Shown: positions 54,613 to 62,238 of the stretch, piece after piece | How positions within the stretch are numbered: the first letter of the stretch is position 1 | Layout: every line of letters begins with the position of its first letter | Source of the DNA: Alphaproteobacteria bacterium | Lineage (GTDB): Bacteria > Pseudomonadota > Alphaproteobacteria > Sphingomonadales > Kordiimonadaceae | Reading direction: 5' to 3' | Length of the DNA: 64,000 bases | NCBI GenBank assembly: GCA_006226495.1 | Contig: SBGU01000056.1 | Coordinates: forward strand, 147,294-211,293 | Translations under genes and position numbers: made by a program | The notes under the pieces: generated by a model | Told to the model about the DNA's origin: nothing | Seen by the model: only the letters and a program-made list of their open reading frames with translations | Databases searched by the model: none

Positions 54613-54645
54613 ATTTACATCAAAGTGCATCACTTTGATGTAAAT
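54613..54645. promoter_or_regulatory. 33-bp palindrome, probable RM operator
   Basis: Two perfect 15-bp arms (left arm ATTTACATCAAAGTG) around CAT. It lies 47-79 bp upstream of the RHH start and about 19 bp from the TATAAT -10. This is a likely operator for the RHH protein or the island's edge. Confidence 0.75.
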
Positions 54646-54748
54646 CGCAACAGGTTGCTGAGACATAGGAAGTGGGGCCTCATTCGGTCCATACAGAAAT
54701 CATTGCGGGACGTGTAGCAGCCATGGCTTTACTACGCCACGCGCTCAA

Positions 54749-54779
54749 TAAAAAAGCCGGGGCACAAACCCCGGCTTTT
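54749..54779. terminator. Bidirectional terminator
   Basis: AAAGCCGGGG paired with CCCCGGCTTT, with A/T runs on both sides. It ends the leftward amidohydrolase operon that stops at 54806. Confidence 0.85.
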
Positions 54780-54805
54780 GCATCTTAGGGCACCTGCCCC
54801 CCGGC

Positions 54806-56077
54806 TTATTTCACATAAGCGGGCGAGCGGGTGATTTCCTTGTAGCGGTCCCTGAGTTTGGTCTGGCGGGACACGAGCGGGATTTCTTCGCCCTTGATAA
54901 AGATCACATCCGGGCTGGTCATCACCTCAAGCGGGTCGCCGTTCCAGACCACCACATCGGCATCCTTGCCGGCTTCCAAAGTGCCATAGCTTGCCGACAC
55001 ACCGAAAATTTCGGCCGGGTTTACCGTGATGGCATCGACCGCGGCTTCCCAGGGCAGGCCCATGGCGACCGCGTTGCCGGCAGACTGCACAACAAGGCGG
55101 GCGTTCTGGGTGTCCGGCCCCACGAAGGCGATCTTGACACCGGCCGCGTGCAGGCGGGCGGCGGCGGCACCGGTGGCCGAGAGGTCCTCGAAGCTTTCGG
55201 GCAGGTTGTCGATCGGGTCGAGAATGACCGGGATCTTGGCGGCTGCCAGCCTGTCGGCCACACGCCAGGCTTCGTCGGCATCATAAAGGATGACATCGAG
55301 GCCGAAGCGTTCCTTCAGGCTGATGGCCTTCAGGATGTCCGACTTGCGGTTGGCGATGACAAGAAGCGATTCCTTATGGTCGAACAGGCGGGCCAGGGCT
55401 TCGGTGTTCAGGTCGCCCTTGTCCTTTTTCTTGTCGTCGTCCTTGTCCTTCTTGTCGTCCTTTTTGCCACGCGGGTCGGCGGCTTCAAGCTTGGCGTTGA
55501 TCACGTCCCACAGCGCTGCGCGGCTGCCGCCGGCATCCTCAGCCCCGTTTTCGGTGATATTGAGGGTGACAAAGGCACGCGACCGCGTGACCAGGTCTTC
55601 GCCGTTGCCAAGGTTGATCACCGCCCCCTGGCCCAGCCACATGTCCTTGCTGCCGGTGAAGCCGATCACCGCGCGGGTGACGCCTTCGATCCGGGTGATC
55701 GGAATGAGGGTGGTGTCGGGGTTGATGGCTTCGGTGGCATCCATGCCGATGGTATGGTCGGCTTTGGGCGCACTGGCATCATTCATGCCGGCCCAGGACG
55801 GCACTTCCATCATGCCAAGCGTGGTGCCGGACACCATGAAACCGGTGGTGACCCATTTGTCCCTGGCGTCGACAACCCGGTACCCGGCCGGCACGTCGCC
55901 GCCCGATGTGACCGATGTCACCTTGCCGGCAGAGATGAGCACGGTGGCATTGTCCACCTTGCCCGTGCCGCCATGGGTGAAGGCGGTGCCGCCGGTGATG
56001 GCGACATCTTCAGCGAAGGCCGAACCGGCCATGAGGGCGGCAAGCGAAACGCCTGCAAGTGTGTTCAGAATCCTCAT
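54806..56077 (-). CDS. Exported amidohydrolase-fold protein lacking the HxH motif
   Basis: This encodes 423 residues. The signal peptide ends near GSAFAED. The amidohydrolase scaffold is recognisable (ITGGTAFTHGGTGKVDNATVLISAGKV; C-terminal GKDADVVVWNGDPLEVMTSPDVIFIKGEEI). Where active members have H-x-H (residues 80-86), this has FMVSGTT, and the other metal histidines are not seen. Residues 205-222 form a K/D-only tract. It may be a non-catalytic partner of the downstream enzyme. It overlaps the next gene by 4 bp, with paired transcription. Confidence 0.8.
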   Translation of the reverse strand: MRILNTLAGVSLAALMAGSAFAEDVAITGGTAFTHGGTGKVDNATVLISAGKVTSVTSGGDVPAGYRVVDARDKWVTTGFMVSGTTLGMMEVPSWAGMNDASAPKADHTIGMDATEAINPDTTLIPITRIEGVTRAVIGFTGSKDMWLGQGAVINLGNGEDLVTRSRAFVTLNITENGAEDAGGSRAALWDVINAKLEAADPRGKKDDKKDKDDDKKKDKGDLNTEALARLFDHKESLLVIANRKSDILKAISLKERFGLDVILYDADEAWRVADRLAAAKIPVILDPIDNLPESFEDLSATGAAAARLHAAGVKIAFVGPDTQNARLVVQSAGNAVAMGLPWEAAVDAITVNPAEIFGVSASYGTLEAGKDADVVVWNGDPLEVMTSPDVIFIKGEEIPLVSRQTKLRDRYKEITRSPAYVK

Positions 56078-57507
56078 TTCGCATCTCCTTCACCGGGTTG
56101 GCCAAGTTCGAAATCCATCACCGGCTGGTGGGCCGCATCATGGCGGTCGAAGACCACGGCACCATCAACGAAGGTCATGTCGGCCTTGGCATAAACGCTG
56201 AACGGATCGGCGGACCACAGCACCACGTCGGCATCCTTGCCGATGTCGATCGAGCCCGTGGTTTCCTCGATACCCAGCGATTTGGCCGGGTTCAGGGACA
56301 GCCATTCCCAGGCTTCGGCTTCCGAGAAATCGACACCCACCTTGCGACCGTCGGCCAGGGCCTTGGCGGCTTCCTGGTTCAGGCGCTGGATGCCGCGTTC
56401 GCTGTCCGAATGCACGATGGCGCAGGCGCCCGCATTGGCAACAAACGGGATGTTTTCGCGAATGCCGTCATAGGCTTCCATCTTGAAGCCGTACCAGTCG
56501 GCCCACATGGCGGAACAGACGCCGTTGGCTTTCAGCCGGTCGGCGATCTTGTAGGATTCGACGGCATGCTGGAACGAGGCGATCTGGTAGCCGAATTCCT
56601 TCATCACATCCATCATCACAGTCATTTCGTCGGCGCGGTAGCAGTGCATATGCACCTTCACGTCACCCCGAAGCGCACCGGCGAGCGTATCCAGCGCCAG
56701 GTCGCGCTTGGGCGGCAATACGTCCTTGCCGGCCTTGTAATCACGCTCGTACTTGTCCCATTCGCGCTGGTAGGCTTGCGCATCGGCCCAGGCCTGGCGG
56801 TAGCCGGCCACGTTGCCCATGCGGGTCGACGGGCGGTGCGCGTCCGAATTCTGGCCCTTGCCATAAACCCGTTTCGGGTTTTCACCACAGGCCATCTTCA
56901 GGCCGTAGGGGGCATGCGGGAACTTCATGTCCTGCACCGACCGGCCGGGTACGTTTTTCAGCACCACCGAGCGGCCGCCGAACAGGTTCGCCGACCCCGG
57001 CAGGATCTGGAGCGAGGTGATGCCGCCTGCGGACGCGCGGATGAAACCGGCATCCTGCGGCCAGACCGAATGCTCTGCCCACACGTCCGGGGTGACCGGA
57101 TCACCCACTTCGTTGCCATCGGAATGGCTGCCGGTGCTGGGGCTTGGATACACACCCAGGTGGCTGTGCACATCGATGATGCCGGGTGTGACCCAGCGGC
57201 CCGTGCCGTCGATGGTGACAGCGCCTTCAGGGGCCTCCAGACTCTGGCCAACGGCCTTGATCTTGCCGTCCGCCAGCAGGATCGAGGCGCCTTCCATCTT
57301 GCCGCCCTTGCCGTCCAGCAAGGTGACATTGGTGATGAGCGTCGGCGCGCTTTGGAGTGGTGTATAGGTGGATGGGAACGGGTCCCGGTTGATGTCGACG
57401 AAGTCGCCCTGTTCTTCGCCCGGCTGGCATGCGGCAAGGGCAAAGCCCATCGCTGCAATGGCAATACCGGCGCGAAGCCGGCGGCCCCGCATGATTGTTG
57501 TCCTCAT
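56074..57507 (-). CDS. Amidohydrolase lipoprotein, likely catalytic partner
   Basis: About 477 residues from the ATG at 57505-57507, behind GGGAGA. The signal peptide ends in a lipobox (GFALAAC), so it is anchored as a lipoprotein. The metal motif HSHLG, then later HMHCY, FQHAVESY and HSDSERG are present, as expected of an active amidohydrolase. The partner protein 4 bp downstream lacks these residues. Substrate is unknown; relatives include imidazolonepropionase-like and peptidase-like enzymes. The pair is probably envelope-located. Confidence 0.83.
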   Translation of the reverse strand: MRTTIMRGRRLRAGIAIAAMGFALAACQPGEEQGDFVDINRDPFPSTYTPLQSAPTLITNVTLLDGKGGKMEGASILLADGKIKAVGQSLEAPEGAVTIDGTGRWVTPGIIDVHSHLGVYPSPSTGSHSDGNEVGDPVTPDVWAEHSVWPQDAGFIRASAGGITSLQILPGSANLFGGRSVVLKNVPGRSVQDMKFPHAPYGLKMACGENPKRVYGKGQNSDAHRPSTRMGNVAGYRQAWADAQAYQREWDKYERDYKAGKDVLPPKRDLALDTLAGALRGDVKVHMHCYRADEMTVMMDVMKEFGYQIASFQHAVESYKIADRLKANGVCSAMWADWYGFKMEAYDGIRENIPFVANAGACAIVHSDSERGIQRLNQEAAKALADGRKVGVDFSEAEAWEWLSLNPAKSLGIEETTGSIDIGKDADVVLWSADPFSVYAKADMTFVDGAVVFDRHDAAHQPVMDFELGQPGEGDAK

Positions 57508-57765
57508 TGCGTTTTCTCCCTTTCTCTGCCGCCCACCAGGCAGAGGCGGAGGCGAGCCTAGCAAGCCCCATAATGGGAGTCACTAACGCGGGGCTAAACT
57601 TCGGTTTATGTCACGGAAACGTGAAAAATGATTCTGCAAGCGGGCCGCGCCGGCAAATGCCGGACCCGGCACAATGCGGTGTTGCGTGCCCGGCAACCGC
57701 CGGTTACTGTCCTTTGTGAAACATCCTTGCGGTGTTGTGGGCGGTCAAAGGGGGCTTCGGGCCGT

Positions 57766-58506
57766 ATGCTCTTCATCTTTCTTTCGCTTATTGTCCAGAT
57801 CGGCTGCGCCGTGCATGTGGTGCGCACGGGGCGCGAGCTTTACTGGATTTTCCTGATCCTGATCGCGCCGGGCATCGGGTCTGCGGTTTATATCATCACC
57901 CAGGTGCTGCCGGGCATGGGCTCGGGCCGCACGGCGCGGCGCGTGGGCGCCGGCACCGTCAAGCTTCTGGACCCCACGCGCGAATACCGCGCGGCGCTGC
58001 AGGCCTTCGATATGGTCGAAAGTGTCGAAAACCGGCTTCGGCTCGCCGATGCGCTGATCGCGCTTGGCCGCTGGCACGAAGCCGAACCGCATGTCGCCAC
58101 CTGCCTCATGGGCCACGGCGCCAACGACCCGCATATCCTGATGCGCATGGCGCGTATCCGGCTCGAGACCGGCGATGCGGCGGAGGCCATCCGGCTTCTC
58201 GACCACCTGCAGGCCAGCAACAAGGGATTCCAGAGCCAGGACGGCCATCTGCTGTATGCCCGCGCGCAGGCGGCGGCGGGCGACCGCACGGGGGCGATCG
58301 AGAGTTATGCCAACCTTGTGGGGTATGCCACCGGCGAAGAAGCCCGGGTGCGCTATGCCACGCTTCTGAAGGAAGACGGGCAGGCCGACGCCGCGCGTGC
58401 GGTGTTCGAGGAAACGCTCGCCCGCGGCCGGCGCGGCACATCGCATTACCGGCGCGACCAGAAAAGCTGGATCGCGGAAGCCCAGCGGCAATTGCAGGTG
58501 TCATAA
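57766..58506 (+). CDS. Membrane protein with TPR-like repeats
   Basis: About 246 residues from the ATG at 57766 (AAAGGGGG upstream). Two N-terminal membrane helices (LFIFLSLIVQIGCAVHVVRTGRELYWIFLILIAPGIGSAVYIITQVL) are followed by a cytoplasmic or periplasmic TPR-like domain (YRAALQAFDMVESVENRLRLADALIALGRWHEAE..., LLYARAQAAAGDRTGAIESY, RVRYATLLKEDGQADAARAVFEETLARG). TPRs scaffold protein interactions; the partner is unknown. The downstream binding-protein gene begins within about 80-100 bp. Confidence 0.78.
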   Translation: MLFIFLSLIVQIGCAVHVVRTGRELYWIFLILIAPGIGSAVYIITQVLPGMGSGRTARRVGAGTVKLLDPTREYRAALQAFDMVESVENRLRLADALIALGRWHEAEPHVATCLMGHGANDPHILMRMARIRLETGDAAEAIRLLDHLQASNKGFQSQDGHLLYARAQAAAGDRTGAIESYANLVGYATGEEARVRYATLLKEDGQADAARAVFEETLARGRRGTSHYRRDQKSWIAEAQRQLQVS

Positions 58507-58606
58507 TCGGGCAGGCTGTGCCCGCTTTTTATCGGACATTGGCCCGGTCTGTGGCATACTGGGGGTTCACGCGGGAGGAATTGCCCTGATCATTTGCCGA
58601 GCCCTG

Positions 58607-59536
58607 ATGCTGCTTCTTGTTGCCGTCGCCGGCCTGGCCACCGGTGCGGTCGGCCAGGACATGCCGGACCGGCCGCCGGCGGTTCTTTCAGACAATATGG
58701 CAGGCGGTATGGGCAATACCATGGCCGGCAACCCCTTGTGCCCGCGCCCCATGAAGATCGCCTGGTTCGACAACCGGCCCTACCATTATCGCAACACGGA
58801 CGGCGCCATCACCGGCCTTGATGTCGAGGTGCTGGCCTATGTGCTGACCCGCATCGGCTGCCGGTACGAATTCAGTGAAATGCCCCTGAAGCGGCTGCTG
58901 AACGGCATCCGGGACGGCCGGGTCGATGCCGTGATGGGCGCGTCGCGCACGCCGGACCGCGACGATTATGCGCTGTTTTCGGCGCCCTTTCGCCGCGAAC
59001 TGATGGCCATGTTCATGCGCGCCGGCGAAGAGACGCGCTTTCACCCCAAGACGCTGACCGAAGTGGTGGACGCGAACCTGACCCTGGGTGTGGTGATCGG
59101 CAGCTGGTACGGCAACGAGTTCGACCGCCTGTTCCAGGAAAACGAGGCCTTCCGCGCCCGTGTGCTGCAGGCATCGGACGCCGACATGCTGTTCCGGGGC
59201 CTCAAGCATGGCCGGGTCGATATCGTGGTCGACGACCTGTTCAGCGGGGTCGACAAACTGCGCCTGAACGGCGAACTGGCCACCACCGCCGTGCACGCGC
59301 GCCTGGTGAACGATGATGTGACCCATTTCATGTTCAGCCGCAAGACCGTGCCCACGGCGCTTCTGGACCAGTTCAATGCCGCGCTGAAGGACTATGAACA
59401 GTCCCCCGCCTTTGTGGCCGTGACCCGCAAATATGTACCGCAGGATTACCTGCATTTTGTGCCGGTACACCAGGCATCGCCGCTGTTGCCGGACCGCACG
59501 GGCGAAACCGAAACCGCCACCCTGCCTGCCCCCTGA
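58607..59536 (+). CDS. Periplasmic solute-binding protein (family 3)
   Basis: At least 309 residues from the ATG at 58607. A CTG at 58586, seven bases after GGGAGG, would give a better signal peptide (positively charged IICRA before the hydrophobic LMLLLVAVAGLATGAVGQ), so the true start may be CTG. The mature domain (CPRPMKIAWFDNRPYHYRNTDGAITGLDVEVLAYVLTRIGC, RDGRVDAVMGASRTPDRDDYALFSAPF) is a family-3 amino-acid-type binding fold. No ABC permease is adjacent, so transport partners are unclear. The TPR membrane protein is upstream and cytochrome c is downstream. Confidence 0.8.
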   Translation: MLLLVAVAGLATGAVGQDMPDRPPAVLSDNMAGGMGNTMAGNPLCPRPMKIAWFDNRPYHYRNTDGAITGLDVEVLAYVLTRIGCRYEFSEMPLKRLLNGIRDGRVDAVMGASRTPDRDDYALFSAPFRRELMAMFMRAGEETRFHPKTLTEVVDANLTLGVVIGSWYGNEFDRLFQENEAFRARVLQASDADMLFRGLKHGRVDIVVDDLFSGVDKLRLNGELATTAVHARLVNDDVTHFMFSRKTVPTALLDQFNAALKDYEQSPAFVAVTRKYVPQDYLHFVPVHQASPLLPDRTGETETATLPAP

Positions 59537-59667
59537 TTCGGCTTCACACCCAGGCCTGCCTGAACGCCGGCCATCAGGGCGCACGCCTGTGGCATTTTTT
59601 CCTGTGACCCCGGCGCGCACATTGGCTATCATGCCCCAAACACATGAAGATAAACAGGAATTTCCGC

Positions 59668-60471
59668 ATGTTGTTCCCCGCAAAATTGCCGAGAATCGCC
59701 ACAAGGTTGGCTTTTGCCGGCATTTTGCTGTGCGCTGTGCCGACCGTCGGCGCCGACGCGCCGGGCAGCCGGGGCGAACGGGTGTTCATGCGCTGCGCCA
59801 CCTGCCACACGATCGAGGAAGGCGGCACGGGCAAGCTGGGGCCCAACCTTCATGGCCTGGTGGGGCGCGACATCGCCTCGGTCCCCGGCTTCCGATACAG
59901 CGACACCCTCCTGGCCGAAGAAGGCAACTGGACCCTGGCGCGGCTGAATGCCTTCCTGGCCCGGCCCCGGCTGGCGACCCCTGGCACCCATATGCCGTTC
60001 CGGGGCATCCTGAGCCCGCATGACCGCGAGGACCTTCTGGCCTATCTGGTCGAAGTGCAGACCGGCAAAACGCCGGAACCCGATCCCGGCCTGATCAGGG
60101 ATTTCCTGAACCGGGGCGATGCCGCACGCGGGCACAACCTGTTCCGCCCCTGCAGCGTGTGCCACAATGCGGATGCCGCCGCCGGCCACAAGATCGGGCC
60201 GAACCTTGCGGGTGTGGTGGGCCGCGATGTCGCCACGGCGCCCGGCTTCAGCTATAGCGAACGGCTGATGCGCCGCGGTGGCACCTGGACACCCGAAACC
60301 CTGAATGCCTTCATTTTTGAAACCAAGAAATTCGACCAGGGCTCACACATGGCGTTCCTGGCGCTGAGCCAGTTGGCCGACCGCGCCGACCTGATTGCCT
60401 ATCTTCGCGAAATTTCGCCGGGTTATGTGCCGGCAGAGACGGATGACGCGGTCACGCCCGACGGACAATAA
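59668..60471 (+). CDS. Dihaem cytochrome c
   Basis: About 267 residues from the ATG at 59668 (AGGAA upstream; the ATG at 59644 lacks a ribosome-binding site). A signal peptide (cleavage near VGADA) is followed by two c-type domains with Cys-43-x2-Cys-46-His-47 and Cys-162-x2-Cys-165-His-166. Likely sixth-ligand methionines are M109 (THMPF) and M228 (SHMAF). The repeated GPNLHGLVGRDIASVPGF/GPNLAGVVGRDVATAPGF shows internal duplication of cytochrome c2-like units. It is a periplasmic electron carrier; redox partners are unknown. Confidence 0.92.
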   Translation: MLFPAKLPRIATRLAFAGILLCAVPTVGADAPGSRGERVFMRCATCHTIEEGGTGKLGPNLHGLVGRDIASVPGFRYSDTLLAEEGNWTLARLNAFLARPRLATPGTHMPFRGILSPHDREDLLAYLVEVQTGKTPEPDPGLIRDFLNRGDAARGHNLFRPCSVCHNADAAAGHKIGPNLAGVVGRDVATAPGFSYSERLMRRGGTWTPETLNAFIFETKKFDQGSHMAFLALSQLADRADLIAYLREISPGYVPAETDDAVTPDGQ

Positions 60472-60481
60472 GCCCAAAAGG

Positions 60482-60512
60482 AAAAGCCCGGCGCAGATGC
60501 ACCGGGCTTTTG
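60482..60512 (+). terminator. Terminator after dihaem cytochrome c
   Basis: AAAAGCCCGG/CCGGGCTTTT hairpin 10 bp beyond the cytochrome stop; the A/T flanks may allow it to end the leftward peptide-transporter transcript as well. Confidence 0.85.
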
Positions 60513-60548
60513 TGTTTTCTGGGTTATGCCAGCGTCTAGTGCCAGCTT

Positions 60549-62096
60549 CTAGTGAACCCCGTGCATGCCTTTGCGCAGGAGGGGCGTCAGCACCATGATC
60601 ACCAGACCGACACCGACACTGAGGAGACCGATGTTGGTATAGACCTCCATGGTGGCAACGATATCGAGGTTGCCGCCTTCACCGCCATGGCCGCCGCTGC
60701 CGGTCCAGGAACTGATGACACCGGCCACATAGTTGCCCATGGCGGTCCAAAGGAACCAGGTACCCATAACCATGCCGACGATCTGCGGCACACTGAGCTT
60801 GGTGACCATCGACAGGCCAACCGGGCTCAGGCACAGCTCGGCAATGGTGAGCGACAGATAGATGAACACCAGCCACAGGAAGCTTTTGCTCGTGCTGTCA
60901 TCCAGGCCCATGCCCCAACTGAAAACGATGTAACCAAGGCCGATCAGCAGCATGGCGATACCGAACTTGGCCGGCGTCGACGGTTCCCAGCCCTTGTTCG
61001 ACAGCGCCACCCAAAGCCAGGCCATCACGGGCGCAAACAGCACGATGATTGCCGGGTTCAGGAGCTGAACCTGCGACGCAAGCCAGGTGATGCCCAGGAA
61101 ATTCAGGTCGAACTGTTCGTCGGCCAGAAGGGTCAGGCTGGCGGCCTGCTGCTCGAACAGCGCCCAGAATACCGACTGCACGGCAATCAGGAACGAAGCC
61201 ACGAACAGGCGGTCGCGGTTGACCGGCGTGCATTTCAGGAAGCCGTAACCCACGATCAGCGCGATCATGCCCGGGCCGACAAAATACAGTACGCCACCCA
61301 CAAATTCCTGATACTGCATCAGAATCCAACTGAACCCGACAAGGGCGATGCCACCAAGGTAGATGGTATATTCCTTGTTGATGCCGATCGGCGACTTTTC
61401 CTTCAGGACTTCGGGGTTCGGCGCGTCGGCACGGCCTTCAAGCAGCTTCTGGCCGCCGAGGAACACCAGGAGGCCGAACAGCATGCCGATACCGGCCAGG
61501 CCGAAGCCATAGTTCCAGCCATAGGTTTCGCCGACATAACCAACAAGCCCGGTCGAGAACACGGAACCCAGATTGATACCCATGTAGAAGATGGAGAAAC
61601 CACCATCCCGGCGCGGGTCGTTCGGGCCATAGAGGGCACCAACGATGGTCGAGATATTGGCTTTCAGGAAGCCGACACCGGTGATGATCAGCGCCAGCGC
61701 CAGGAAGAAGATGTTCAGATACATCTCGTTGCGCACAACCACGTCGCCGTCCAGATAGGCCTGCGGGCCATGGAAAGCCATCAACCCGTGGCCGGCCACC
61801 AGCAACAGGGCGCCATAGGTCACGGCCTTGCGGCTGCCGAGGAAACGGTCGGCCATATAACCGCCGATGATCGGCATCATGTAAACGAGACCGGCATAGG
61901 CGCCGTAGATCATGCTCGCTTTTTCCGAGCTGAACAGGTGATATTTGACAAGATAAAGCACCAGGATGGTGCGCATGCCATAATAGGAGAAACGCTCCCA
62001 CATTTCGGTCAGGAAGCAAATGGACAGGCCGATCGGATGGCCCAGAAGCTCCCGCTTTTGTGACCCGGCACGCGGGTCTTGAACTGTGTCGGTCAT
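60549..62096 (-). CDS. POT/PTR2-family peptide transporter
   Basis: About 515 residues from the ATG at 62094-62096 (AAGGGG upstream). The proton-coupled peptide signature ExxERFxYYG (LTEMWERFSYYGMRTILVLYL) and PTR2-type GGYMADRFLGSRKA are intact. About 14 membrane helices. It should import di- and tripeptides with protons. A prolyl-oligopeptidase-family gene lies upstream on the same strand, fitting peptide use. The spacing of about 140 bp leaves operon status open. Confidence 0.93.
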   Translation of the reverse strand: MTDTVQDPRAGSQKRELLGHPIGLSICFLTEMWERFSYYGMRTILVLYLVKYHLFSSEKASMIYGAYAGLVYMMPIIGGYMADRFLGSRKAVTYGALLLVAGHGLMAFHGPQAYLDGDVVVRNEMYLNIFFLALALIITGVGFLKANISTIVGALYGPNDPRRDGGFSIFYMGINLGSVFSTGLVGYVGETYGWNYGFGLAGIGMLFGLLVFLGGQKLLEGRADAPNPEVLKEKSPIGINKEYTIYLGGIALVGFSWILMQYQEFVGGVLYFVGPGMIALIVGYGFLKCTPVNRDRLFVASFLIAVQSVFWALFEQQAASLTLLADEQFDLNFLGITWLASQVQLLNPAIIVLFAPVMAWLWVALSNKGWEPSTPAKFGIAMLLIGLGYIVFSWGMGLDDSTSKSFLWLVFIYLSLTIAELCLSPVGLSMVTKLSVPQIVGMVMGTWFLWTAMGNYVAGVISSWTGSGGHGGEGGNLDIVATMEVYTNIGLLSVGVGLVIMVLTPLLRKGMHGVH

Positions 62097-62238
62097 CTTT
62101 ACCCCTTGGATGTTATTTTGGGCCGCATGCGCGGCCGCTCCCCACACCGCCCTTTATTCAGGCGTTGTGCTCTACAAACCACAAATCCGGGAGGCGCGGA
62201 AGCAAAATTGGCCCCGGAGCGCCTTTTTTGTCGCCGCT

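Noticed and set aside
62131..62138. GCGGCCGC, a NotI site, in the window
   Set aside because: It neither proves nor excludes NotI specificity for the cassette at 52-54 kb: a protected host can carry sites. The recognition sequence cannot be read from protein sequence here.
62193..62229. Rightward terminator-like hairpin with six T residues upstream of the peptide transporter
   Set aside because: The stem is short (GGCGC/GCGCC) and no rightward gene ends there, so it is probably incidental.
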